From positions 47,787-111,786 of the forward strand of contig PKFB01000007.1 of the NCBI GenBank assembly GCA_002919305.1: 64,000 nucleotides of DNA, given 5' to 3'. Made by a program: the position numbers and the translations under genes. The notes beneath the pieces are model-generated. The model was given only the letters and a program-made list of their open reading frames with translations. It was not told where the DNA came from and searched no databases. This stretch comes from Actinomycetales bacterium. GTDB lineage: Bacteria; Actinomycetota; Actinomycetes; Mycobacteriales; Micromonosporaceae. Every line of letters begins with the position of its first letter. Position 1 is the stretch's first letter. Shown here in pieces: positions 34,049-41,709 of the stretch.

Positions 34049-34908
34049 GCGTAGACCGCGTCGCGAGCCGGATGGGGACCGGCGCCCGCGCGTACCGCCA
34101 AGTAAAGGGTGTTGATGGGTGGTAACTCCGGCTCCACCAGTGCCCGCACCGTTTCATCAGCCGGGAGCAGGTAACGGGGCAGCACGCTGATACCGGCCCC
34201 GGCGCTGACGGCCGTGAGGACACCCCGCAGGTCAGGCACCACAAGCGCGGGTGGTCGGCTCAGGCGGATCCCGAAAACCGTCCGCCAGTACCGGCGCAGG
34301 ATCGGCAGCTCCTCGGCGTAACTGATCAGGGGTACGTCCGCCAGGACGGCGGGAGCCTCCTCCACGGACAGGGGCGCTCCTAGGCGCTCAGCCCACCGGT
34401 GATTGGCGACCAGCACGAACTCTTCGTCATAGAGGGGAGTGGCGCGGATCCCGGCCCGACGTGGACGCACGGTGGCGATCACGAGATCCAGCCGTCCTTC
34501 GGCGAGCCGGGTGATGAGCTCATCGGGGAGCCCGAGCGTCACACGCGGGCGCAGCCCGGCCGCCACCCGGTCGGCCAACGCAGGCAGGACCCGGGCGGCG
34601 ATGAACTCGGCGGGACCGCCCAGGTGCACGGTCCGCGTGAGGGTGTCGGCTGGCTCCCACTCCGCGGCCACCACCGCGTTGAGCGCGTCCATCGGCGCGG
34701 CGATCTGGGCCGCCAACTGATGAGCCACCTCGGTGGGGATGACGCCGCGGGACGAGCGCTCAAACAGCGGTCGCTGCAGTCGCCGTTCCAGAGTCTGCAG
34801 CTGAGCGGTGACGGTGGGTTGCGCCAACCCAAGCAGCGCCGCCGCCCGGGTGACCGATCCGACCCGGTAGACGGTCAGGAAGGTCCACAGCAGATCCAGG
34901 TACGCCAT
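34018..34908 (-). CDS. LysR-family transcriptional regulator
   Basis: 296 aa from ATG 34908 (the ORF extends to 34956). N-terminal winged helix: LDLLWTFLTVYRVGSVTRAA, ALLGLAQPTVTAQLQTLERR, LQRPLFERSSRGVIPTEVAH; then the effector domain with TVHLGGPAEFIAARVLPALA, LPDELITRLAEGRLDLVIAT and GVLTAVSAGAGISVLPRYLL. It is divergent from a DJ-1/PfpI gene, the usual LysR target layout. Its 3' end overlaps the MFS gene by 31 bp, so the two convergent transcripts are complementary there. Confidence 0.9.
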   Translation of the reverse strand: MAYLDLLWTFLTVYRVGSVTRAAALLGLAQPTVTAQLQTLERRLQRPLFERSSRGVIPTEVAHQLAAQIAAPMDALNAVVAAEWEPADTLTRTVHLGGPAEFIAARVLPALADRVAAGLRPRVTLGLPDELITRLAEGRLDLVIATVRPRRAGIRATPLYDEEFVLVANHRWAERLGAPLSVEEAPAVLADVPLISYAEELPILRRYWRTVFGIRLSRPPALVVPDLRGVLTAVSAGAGISVLPRYLLPADETVRALVEPELPPINTLYLAVRAGAGPHPARDAVYAHLLAVARAW

Positions 34909-34964
34909 CGCTGCCCGCTTCCTTGACTCAAGAGGCCAGTCCGCCGTCAATCCCATCGACAGTC

Positions 34965-34978
34965 ATCAGATTTCTGAT
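34965..34978. promoter_or_regulatory. LysR-type operator candidate
   Basis: ATCAGA-TT-TCTGAT, a perfect palindrome with a T-N10-A core, lies 57 bp upstream of the LysR start, in the gap shared with the DJ-1-type gene. Confidence 0.5.
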
Positions 34979-35153
34979 CGCCACCATTACATCTTCTATT
35001 GGTTTTTGATGGCTTCGATGCCGCAAGATCGTATCCGGTGCCGCCCGGGGCCACGGTGCACCGCACCGGAGCGGCTCAGAGCAAGACAGACAGATCCGTG
35101 TCCGACGCCGCGACGGCGTCCCAGAACCCCATCGGTTAAGGAGCACACGACAG

Positions 35154-35855
35154 ATGTCGACACCGCGACGTGTTCTCATCGCCCTCACGAGCCACAGCCG
35201 GCTGGGGGACACCGGCCGGAGCACCGGGTTCATGGTGGCGGAGGCCGCTGAACCGTGGCGCGTGTTCACCAAGGCCGGGTACGCCGTAGACCTGGTCAGC
35301 GTCGCCGGTGGCGAACCGCCCCACACCGCGTACAACCCCGACAACCCCGATGAGCGGGCCTTCATGGAGGATCCGGACATCAGCCGCCAGTTGAAAAACA
35401 CCCCATCGGCCGCTGACCTGGTCGCCTCCGGGGCCGCCCGTACCTATGACGCGATCTTGTTCGCGGGTGGGCACGGCACGATGTGGGACTTCCCCAACAA
35501 CCCCTCGCTCGCCTCGCTCGCTCGGGACATCTACGAAAAGGGCGGCGTGGTGGCCGCGGTCTGCCACGGCCCGGCCGCACTGGTCGGGCTGACCCTCTCC
35601 GACGGCAACTACCTGGTGGCCGGGAAGAATGTAGCGGCCTTCACCAACAGCGAAGAGCAGGCCGTCGGGCTGGCCGAGGTGGTGCCGTTCCTGCTTGCCG
35701 ACAAACTCGTCGAGCAGGGTGCCCGACATTTGCCCGCCGACAACTTCACCGCGCAGGTCGTGGTCGACGAACGCCTGGTGACCGGCCAGAATCCTCAGTC
35801 CGCCACCGGTGTCGCCGAAGCCGTCGTCAAGCTCCTGGAGCAGCCGGGCTCCTGA
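35154..35855 (+). CDS. DJ-1/PfpI-superfamily (Hsp31-like) protein
   Basis: 233 aa with an AGGAG ribosome-binding site. Type 1 glutamine-amidotransferase-like fold: VLIALTSHSRLGDTGRSTGF, DAILFAGGHGTMWDFPNNPS and the nucleophile elbow GGVVAAVCHGPAALVGLTLS with the reactive Cys followed by His. The segment KNVAAFTNSEEQAVGLAEVV and VVDERLVTGQNPQSATGVAE match the Hsp31/GATase1 group. Relatives act as glyoxalase III, deglycase or stress chaperone. It is divergent from the LysR gene and probably its target. Confidence 0.9.
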   Translation: MSTPRRVLIALTSHSRLGDTGRSTGFMVAEAAEPWRVFTKAGYAVDLVSVAGGEPPHTAYNPDNPDERAFMEDPDISRQLKNTPSAADLVASGAARTYDAILFAGGHGTMWDFPNNPSLASLARDIYEKGGVVAAVCHGPAALVGLTLSDGNYLVAGKNVAAFTNSEEQAVGLAEVVPFLLADKLVEQGARHLPADNFTAQVVVDERLVTGQNPQSATGVAEAVVKLLEQPGS

Positions 35856-36002
35856 CCTATGAGGGCCCGCGCTCCAGCACATCATCTCTTTCATGGGGCG
35901 TCCTTGGCCGACGCCGAGGGCGCCCCACCATCCACTGCACCGGCACCCAGTGCACCGGCACGAATTAGGGCGCCGTAGGGTCCAGCCTCTAGCGTGGGGG
36001 GC

Positions 36003-36836
36003 ATGCGTCCTGTCACCGAGCAAACCATCCTCATCACCGGCGCTACCGACGGTCTGGGACGACGGGTGGCCGAGGACTTGGCCGCGGCCGGCGCTACGGT
36101 GCTGGTCCATGGCAGGAATCCGGAGCGGCTGGCGCGTACCCTCGCCGAGATCACCGAGGCGACCGGCAACGACCGGGTGACCGGGTATCTGGCCGACCTC
36201 GCCGACCTGTCCCAGGTCCACACCCTCGCCGAAGAGATCACCACCCAGCACAACCGCCTCGACGTGCTGGTCAACAACGCGGGGGTGGGAGCCGGCCCGC
36301 CGAACACGCCCCGTCAGATGAGTGTGGACGGGTATGAGCTGCGGTTCGCCGTGAACTACCTGGCGGGGTACGCGCTCACCCTCCGCCTGATGCCGCTGCT
36401 GCGGGCGGCCGCGCCGTCCCGGATCGTCAACGTCGCCTCCGTCGGGCAGGAACCGATCGATTTCACCGATGTGATGCTGGAGCGCGGCTACGACGGCTGG
36501 CGGGCGTACCGGCAAAGCAAACTGGCGCAGATCATGTTCACCATCGATCTTGCGGAACGCTTGGCCGGTACCGGAGTGACGGTCAACGCCCTACATCCCG
36601 CGTCGTTGATGAACACCAAAATGGTGTTCGAGGCGCTCGACTACACGCTGTCCACGATCGAGGACGGCGCCGCCGCCACGGAGCGGCTCATCCTCGACCC
36701 TGACCTGGAAGGCGTCACGGGCTGTTACTTTGATCAGCAGCAGCAAGCCCGAGCCCACGCTCAGGCCTATGACGCCGGCGCACGGGCCCGGCTGTGGGAG
36801 CTGTCGGAGCGGCTGACCGGCGTCACGCTGACATAA
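36003..36836 (+). CDS. Short-chain dehydrogenase/reductase
   Basis: 277 aa from ATG 36003 (GTG 35994 would add three residues). Classical SDR elements: cofactor motif LITGATDGLGRRVAEDLAAA, NNAGVGAG, catalytic Ser in IVNVASVGQ and the Tyr-Lys pair in WRAYRQSKLAQIMFTID. The Arg in VHGRNPERL suggests NADPH preference. The substrate is unknown; it resembles the retinol-dehydrogenase/WW-oxidoreductase-like group. It is followed 25 bp later by a histidine phosphatase gene on the same strand. Confidence 0.9.
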   Translation: MRPVTEQTILITGATDGLGRRVAEDLAAAGATVLVHGRNPERLARTLAEITEATGNDRVTGYLADLADLSQVHTLAEEITTQHNRLDVLVNNAGVGAGPPNTPRQMSVDGYELRFAVNYLAGYALTLRLMPLLRAAAPSRIVNVASVGQEPIDFTDVMLERGYDGWRAYRQSKLAQIMFTIDLAERLAGTGVTVNALHPASLMNTKMVFEALDYTLSTIEDGAAATERLILDPDLEGVTGCYFDQQQQARAHAQAYDAGARARLWELSERLTGVTLT

Positions 36837-36861
36837 CGCCGACAACGGGTAAGACCCGTGC

Positions 36862-37440
36862 ATGGGAGAAATCATCCTGGTCCGCCACGGTGAGACCGAA
36901 TGGAGCGCCACTCACCGGCACACCTCAACCACTGACCTGCCGCTCACACCACGCGGTGAGGCGCAAGCCCGGGCACTGGCGGACGGGCTTGCAGATATTG
37001 ATGTCGCGGCCGTGGTGGTCAGTCCACGACGACGCGCCCGGCGTACCGCTGAACTGGCCGGGCTGTCGGTGACGCTGATTGATCCCGACCTTGTGGAATG
37101 GGACTACGGCGAGTACGAAGGACTGACCACCGCACAGATCCGACAGACCAGGCCGGAGTGGTTCCTGTGGCGGGACGGCTGCCCCGGTGGGGAGTCACCC
37201 GGGCAGGTGGCTGCCCGGGCGGATCGGGTCCTGGAACGGGTTGGGCCGCTGGTCGCGGGCGGTGGCACCGTGGCGTTGGTGGCCCATGGGCATTTGTTGC
37301 GGGTAATCACCGCTCGGTGGTTGGGGTTGGAGCCGGCGGCCGGTGCGCTGTTTCGGCTCGACGTCGCGACGTTGTCGGTGCTGGGGTATGAGCGGGAGCA
37401 ACGGGTGATCCAGCGCTGGAACGCTCCGTTGCCACAGTGA
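36862..37440 (+). CDS. Histidine phosphatase (phosphoglycerate mutase-like)
   Basis: 192 aa. It has the RHG motif IILVRHGETEWSATHRHTST with the phospho-accepting His, VVVSPRRRARRTAELAGL, the acid Glu region VEWDYGEYEGLTTAQIRQTR and the second His in VALVAHGHLLRVITARWLGL. The family includes broad-specificity phosphatases such as GpmB, CobC and PhoE; no cobalamin genes are adjacent, so CobC is not assumed. It is probably co-transcribed with the SDR gene. Confidence 0.9.
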   Translation: MGEIILVRHGETEWSATHRHTSTTDLPLTPRGEAQARALADGLADIDVAAVVVSPRRRARRTAELAGLSVTLIDPDLVEWDYGEYEGLTTAQIRQTRPEWFLWRDGCPGGESPGQVAARADRVLERVGPLVAGGGTVALVAHGHLLRVITARWLGLEPAAGALFRLDVATLSVLGYEREQRVIQRWNAPLPQ

Positions 37441-37509
37441 GCGTAACCGTGTACCACCGTGTCTTTAGTGCCTGACGGCCTGCCGACGGATCCCCGTGAT
37501 GCGGCGAGG

Positions 37510-38286
37510 TCAGCGGGTGTTCCGGGCGCGGAACAAGTGACCGGCCGCCAGGAAAGACACCGTCATGATGCCGAGGCTCCACAGCACCGCGAGCCAACCG
37601 CTGTTGCCGATGGGGGTCCCCATCAGCAGGCCACGGATTGTTTCGATCACGTGAGTGATCGGTTGGTGGTCGGAGATGACGCGCAGCGCCTCCGGCATGG
37701 TCGATGTCGGGACGAACGCGCTGCTGAGGTAGGGCAGGAACAGAATGACGAAGGTGATGCCGCTGGCGCCTTCCACGGTGCGGGCGAGCATCCCCAGCGC
37801 CGCCGACGCCCACGACAGCGCCAGAACGAACAGCACGATGACGCCGAACGCGGCCAGCCACCGGTTGATCGAGGTGGTGGGCCGGAAGCCGGCGAGCAGG
37901 GCCACGACAATCACCAACAGGGTCGACACGAGGTTACGGACCACACTGGAGATCACGTGCCCGACCAGGACTGCTGAGGCGAGGATAGGCATCGACCGGA
38001 AGCGATCGATGACCCCGTTGACCATGTCGGTGGCGACGCTGACCGCCGTCATGGAGGCGCCGTATCCAGCGCAGAGAACGATGACGCCGGGCACCACGTA
38101 GTCTACGTACGCGGTCCCGACGTTGACCGCGCCCCCGAAGACGTAAACAAACAGCAGCATCAGCAGCACGGGCAGCGCCACTCCCAGTAGGAGGGAATCC
38201 AGGCTGCGCGGCACATGCCGCAAGCTGCGGGCGATCAGGACCGCCGCGTTGCTCATCGCCCAATAGGCGCTGGATCGACCGGTCAC
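37510..38286 (-). CDS. DrrB-type ABC-2 exporter permease
   Basis: 258 aa from GTG 38286; the start overlaps the ATPase gene stop (GTGA). Six membrane helices of the ABC-2 type, including LDSLLLGVALPVLLMLLFVY, YVVPGVIVLCAGYGASMTAV, SVVRNLVSTLLVIVVALLAG and FLPYLSSAFVPTSTMPEALR (the conserved LPYLSSAFVP motif of DrrB proteins). It pairs with the ATPase upstream to export a hydrophobic compound. Confidence 0.92.
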   Translation of the reverse strand: MTGRSSAYWAMSNAAVLIARSLRHVPRSLDSLLLGVALPVLLMLLFVYVFGGAVNVGTAYVDYVVPGVIVLCAGYGASMTAVSVATDMVNGVIDRFRSMPILASAVLVGHVISSVVRNLVSTLLVIVVALLAGFRPTTSINRWLAAFGVIVLFVLALSWASAALGMLARTVEGASGITFVILFLPYLSSAFVPTSTMPEALRVISDHQPITHVIETIRGLLMGTPIGNSGWLAVLWSLGIMTVSFLAAGHLFRARNTR

Positions 38287-39230
38287 CGCTCCCCCTTCGC
38301 GGACCGTCCAGTGAGTGTGAGGAACACGTCGTCCAAGCTCGGACGCCGTGATGTGATCGTGGTGACGGGGATGCCGTCCCCGAACAGCCGGTCCAGAACC
38401 CGCTTGATGTCGGCGGCACTGCCGTCGGTCTCCAACTCCAGGCTGTAGTGGGTCGGATCGGGATGGCGTACCGCGCTCCCCAGATTGCGCAGCGCCGCCT
38501 GGAACGCGGCGTGGTCGGGGAAGGACACGCGCAGGTGCTCGGCCCCGACCCGGGCCTTCAACTCCGCGGCGCTGCCCTCCGCGATCACCCGACCGCCGTC
38601 GATCACCGCGATCCGGTCCGCGAGGTGATCGGCCTCCTCCAGGTACTGGGTGGTGAGCAGGATCGTCACCTGGGAGTCGGTCAGCTCCCGGATCATGTCC
38701 CACATGACCTGCCGGCTGCGGGGGTCCAGACCGGTGGTGGGTTCGTCGAGGAAAAGGACACGAGGGGCCCCGATTAGGCTGGCGGCGATGTCCAGACGTC
38801 GCCGCATTCCCCCGGAGTAGGTCTTGACCAGGCGTCCCCGGGCGTCGACCAAATCGAACCGCTCCAGCAGCTCCCGGGCCCGGCGGCGGGCGTCGGCTCG
38901 GGACAACCGACGCAGTCGCCCGATCATCCGCAGATTCTCCTCACCGGTGAGCAGCTCATCGACCGCGGCGTACTGTCCGGTGAGGCTGATCGCGGCGCGT
39001 ACCCGGTTCGGTTCCCGAAGCACGTCATATCCCGCGACCTGAATCCGCCCCCGGTCGGGCTTAAGCAACGTGGACAGAATCCGCACCGTCGTCGTTTTGC
39101 CGGCGCCGTTGGGGCCCAGTAGCGCCAGGACGCTGCCGTGCTCCACGGTCAGATCTAATCCGCGGAGCACCTGAGTGTCCCCAAAGGCTTTCTCTACTCC
39201 GACCGCCGTGACGGCGGCGTCAGTGTCCAT
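38283..39230 (-). CDS. DrrA-type ABC exporter ATPase
   Basis: 315 aa from ATG 39230; a longer frame to 39302 would be translated from inside the TetR operators. Walker A LLGPNGAGKTTTVRILSTLL, signature KTYSGGMRRRLDIAASLIGA, Walker B PRVLFLDEPTTGLDPRSR and H-loop TILLTTQYLEEAD. The C-terminal DUF4162 region (LGSAVRHPDPTHYSLELETD ... RRPSLDDVFLTLTGR) is characteristic of DrrA/daunorubicin-type exporters. Expression is probably controlled by the divergent TetR. Confidence 0.95.
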   Translation of the reverse strand: MDTDAAVTAVGVEKAFGDTQVLRGLDLTVEHGSVLALLGPNGAGKTTTVRILSTLLKPDRGRIQVAGYDVLREPNRVRAAISLTGQYAAVDELLTGEENLRMIGRLRRLSRADARRRARELLERFDLVDARGRLVKTYSGGMRRRLDIAASLIGAPRVLFLDEPTTGLDPRSRQVMWDMIRELTDSQVTILLTTQYLEEADHLADRIAVIDGGRVIAEGSAAELKARVGAEHLRVSFPDHAAFQAALRNLGSAVRHPDPTHYSLELETDGSAADIKRVLDRLFGDGIPVTTITSRRPSLDDVFLTLTGRSAKGER

Positions 39231-39245
39231 ACGCCATCCACTAAC

Positions 39246-39282
39246 TGTGTACGACATACACAATCTGTGTACGTTATACACA
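39246..39282. promoter_or_regulatory. Two tandem TetR operators
   Basis: Two 17-bp palindromes, TGTGTACGACATACACA (39246-39262) and TGTGTACGTTATACACA (39266-39282), share arms TGTGTA/TACACA and lie 20 bp apart centre to centre, about two helical turns. They fill the gap between the divergent exporter and TetR genes, so one regulator dimer pair could repress both. Confidence 0.85.
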
Positions 39283-39316
39283 GTTCTAGGATGAGGGGTC
39301 AACCACGACCGACGGG

Positions 39317-40120
39317 ATGGTGAGGATGGACGACACCGCCGATACTGCTCTTCCCCCCGGTCTGGACCTGCTGTGGGGTTTGCGGGAGCGGAACCGGCGC
39401 GGCCCTCGACCAGGGTTGAGTCTGGAGCGGATCGTGCAGGCCGCGATCGAATTGGCCGACGCCGAAGGGCTAGCGGCGGTGTCGATGAGCCGGGTAGCGG
39501 AACGGCTCGGGTTCACCACCATGTCGCTGTACCGCTATGTAGCGAGCAAGGACGAGCTGCTGACGCTAATGATGGACAGCGTGGCCGGCGAGCTGTCGGT
39601 GCCCGACGATCTACCGCCCGGGTGGCGCGCCGGCCTGACCTACTGGGCCAAAGAACAACTCGCTCTTTTCCGACGGCATCCGTGGACGGCCCAGATACCG
39701 ATCACGGGGCCACCGCTGGGGCCCCGTGCCCTGGCCTGGATGGAGGTCGGCCTGCGGATGCTGGAAGACACCGGCCTGGCAGGTGACGAAAAGCTCGGGG
39801 TCATCAGCCTCCTGTCCGGCTATGTCCGGGGCGAGGCACAGCTGTCGATGGATCTGGCGGCGGCTCTGCAAGCCCATCCCCGGCAGGCCACCTATGGCGA
39901 ACTGCTGCGCACGGTACTCGACGCGGATCGCTACCCCATCCTGCATGGAATCGCGGCCTCAGGCGCGCTCGACTTTCCCAGCGAGTACTCGGAGGCCGAC
40001 TTCGACTTCGGCCTGCAACTCGTGTTGGACGGCATCGGGGTCCTTATCGCCTCCCGGTCCCGCGACGCCGACGGGGCCGACCGCCAGGACGGCCCCGGTC
40101 CCCCATCAGATGGTCCCTGA
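39317..40120 (+). CDS. TetR-family repressor of the DrrAB-type exporter
   Basis: 267 aa (ATG 39317; ATG 39326 possible). HTH: LSLERIVQAAIELADAEGLA, AVSMSRVAERLGFTTMSLYR, YVASKDELLTLMMDSVAGEL. The ligand domain is of the TetR_C type (WRAGLTYWAKEQLALFRRHP, GPPLGPRALAWMEVGLRMLE, GVISLLSGYVRGEAQLSM), the form typical for drug-responsive repressors of actinobacterial ABC pumps. The C-terminus is a disordered Asp/Gly/Pro tail. Tandem operators in the divergent promoter support auto- and target repression. Confidence 0.92.
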   Translation: MVRMDDTADTALPPGLDLLWGLRERNRRGPRPGLSLERIVQAAIELADAEGLAAVSMSRVAERLGFTTMSLYRYVASKDELLTLMMDSVAGELSVPDDLPPGWRAGLTYWAKEQLALFRRHPWTAQIPITGPPLGPRALAWMEVGLRMLEDTGLAGDEKLGVISLLSGYVRGEAQLSMDLAAALQAHPRQATYGELLRTVLDADRYPILHGIAASGALDFPSEYSEADFDFGLQLVLDGIGVLIASRSRDADGADRQDGPGPPSDGP

Positions 40121-40161
40121 CCGACCCAGCGGTCAGGAAGGCTGGTCGGTCAGGGGATCGA

Positions 40162-40917
40162 TCAGGCGGTAACGCCACCGTCAACCACGATCTCCTGCCC
40201 GACCATGAAGGTCGCCTCCTCGGAGGCCAGCCACAACACCGCGGCGGCCACCTCCTGAACCGTGCCGATCCGCCCGAGCGGAATGCGTTCGGCCAGCCGT
40301 GCCGCCCGATCCTGGTCCGACTCCCCGGGGCGGCGGGACATCTCGGTGGCGATCGGGCCAGGGCTGACCGCGTTGATCCGGATCCCCTCCCGGATGTGGT
40401 CCCGGGCGGCGGCCCGGGTCAACGCCAGCACCCCTGCTTTGGTAGCTCCGTACGCCCCCAAGCCCGGCACCGCCGTCACTCCGATCGAGGCGATGTTGAC
40501 GATCACTCCCCCACCGTGGCCACGCATGTGCGCGATCTCATGCTTCATCGACAGCCAGGTACCGGTGAGGTTCGTGGCGATCATCGCCTCCCAGGCGGGC
40601 TCCTCCACCTCGCCCACCCGTGCCGGCGGGGCCAGGTAGCCCGCGTTATTCACCGCGATGTGGAGGCCACCGTGTTCGGCCACGGTGGTCTGAATCATCT
40701 GGGCCACCTGCGAGGCGCGCGACACATCGACGGTCACCGCGCTGGCGCGGCCCCCTTCGGCCTCGATGAGCTTCACGGTGTCCAGCAGTGGGTCCCGCCG
40801 ACGCCCCGCCACCACCACGGTGGCCCCATGACGGGCAAAGGCCTGGGCGATCCCACGTCCGATTCCGCTTCCACCCCCGGTGACTAACGCGACCTTCCCC
40901 GCGAACCGCTCCGCCAT
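40162..40917 (-). CDS. Short-chain dehydrogenase/reductase controlled by a TetR regulator
   Basis: 251 aa from ATG 40917 with GGAGAG 7 bp upstream. Classical SDR: ALVTGGGSGIGRGIAQAFAR, VNNAGYLAPP, catalytic Ser in NIASIGVTAV and Tyr-Lys in YGATKAGVLALTRAAA, then NAVSPGPIATEMSRRPGESD and VDGGVTA at the C-terminus. It resembles FabG-like and glucose-dehydrogenase-like oxidoreductases; the substrate is unknown. It lies downstream of a TetR gene on the same strand, with related operator-like sequences before each gene. Confidence 0.9.
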   Translation of the reverse strand: MAERFAGKVALVTGGGSGIGRGIAQAFARHGATVVVAGRRRDPLLDTVKLIEAEGGRASAVTVDVSRASQVAQMIQTTVAEHGGLHIAVNNAGYLAPPARVGEVEEPAWEAMIATNLTGTWLSMKHEIAHMRGHGGGVIVNIASIGVTAVPGLGAYGATKAGVLALTRAAARDHIREGIRINAVSPGPIATEMSRRPGESDQDRAARLAERIPLGRIGTVQEVAAAVLWLASEEATFMVGQEIVVDGGVTA

Positions 40918-40932
40918 GAGCACTCTCCAATA

Positions 40933-40950
40933 CTAGATCGATCGTTCCAG
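40933..40950 (-). promoter_or_regulatory. TetR operator candidate before the SDR gene
   Basis: CTAGATCGATCGTTCCAG is palindromic at 7 of 9 base pairs and contains GATCGTTC, which recurs (as GAACGATC on the opposite strand) before the TetR gene at 41655-41662. It lies 16 bp before the SDR start. Confidence 0.5.
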
Positions 40951-41050
40951 AAAAAGGGTAGACGTGTGGCTAGGCCACGCGGTTGACCTGGATGCTTTGA
41001 GATGCCTGAGATACGCCGCCTTGAGATTTCAGGCAGAACAGGCAGAGATT

Positions 41051-41632
41051 TCAGGCCAGGACAGCCATGGCCTGCTCGACCGCGTCCCGTAGACGTTCCG
41101 GATCAGGCCGTCCCTTTCCCACCACCCGGATCCCTTGCAACACCACCAACAGAAACCGAGCCAAGGCCTGAGGGTCCCGCTCCGCCGCGATCTCCCCTTG
41201 GGCGCGTGCCCGGGTCAACGCCGACGTCAAGGCGACTTCCAAACTGGTCCAGCCCCGCTCCACCAACCGCGCCACCTTGGCGTCATGGGGGAGGCGCTCC
41301 ACCGCCGCGTTCACCACCATGCACCCGCGCCCCAGCGGGTCCTGGATGGTTTCTTCGACGTATTTCTCCAGCAACGCGCGTACCGCCGGCAACACCGGCC
41401 CCGGCCGGGACAGGAGCTCCACCGGATCCGGATCCTGGGTCCTTAGGTACAGATTCAGTGCCTTCAGGTACAGCTCGTGCTTACCCCCGAAGGTGGCGTA
41501 GAGACTGGCCCGACCGATCCCCAGTCGCTCGACCAGATCCGCCATGGAGGTGGCCTCGTAGCCCCGCTCCCAGAACAACTCCAGCGCCGCCCGTAAAGCG
41601 GCGTCGGGATCGAACTCCTTGGTACGCGCCAC
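41051..41632 (-). CDS. TetR-family regulator
   Basis: 193 aa from GTG 41632 (VARTKEFDPDAALRAALELF). The ORF extends to 41668, but those codons coincide with the operator. HTH: WERGYEATSMADLVERLGIG, RASLYATFGGKHELYLKALN. The C-terminal domain (LLEKYVEETIQDPLGRGCMV, VNAAVERLPHDAKVARLVER) is of the TetR_C_16/YxaF-like kind that often controls adjacent SDR or quinone-reductase genes. The likely target is the downstream SDR gene plus itself. Confidence 0.9.
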   Translation of the reverse strand: MARTKEFDPDAALRAALELFWERGYEATSMADLVERLGIGRASLYATFGGKHELYLKALNLYLRTQDPDPVELLSRPGPVLPAVRALLEKYVEETIQDPLGRGCMVVNAAVERLPHDAKVARLVERGWTSLEVALTSALTRARAQGEIAAERDPQALARFLLVVLQGIRVVGKGRPDPERLRDAVEQAMAVLA

Positions 41633-41651
41633 AGCGACAACTCTACGGTTA

Positions 41652-41668
41652 TTAGAACGATCAGTCAA
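41652..41668 (-). promoter_or_regulatory. TetR operator candidate before the TetR gene
   Basis: TTAGAACGATCAGTCAA shares GAACGATC with the site before the SDR gene and is partly palindromic. It lies 20 bp before the GTG start. Confidence 0.45.
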
Positions 41669-41709
41669 ATATTCGGCCGCCAGCTATCCTTCGGCTCACT
41701 CGGCTCGGT

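Noticed and set aside
35136..36515. 459-codon minus-strand frame over the DJ-1 and SDR genes
   Set aside because: Both plus-strand genes have intact catalytic motifs, and this frame spans their gap without features of its own.
36862..37440. CobC (alpha-ribazole phosphatase) assignment
   Set aside because: The histidine phosphatase motifs are generic and no cobalamin synthesis genes are adjacent, despite the B12-dependent enzyme in the window.
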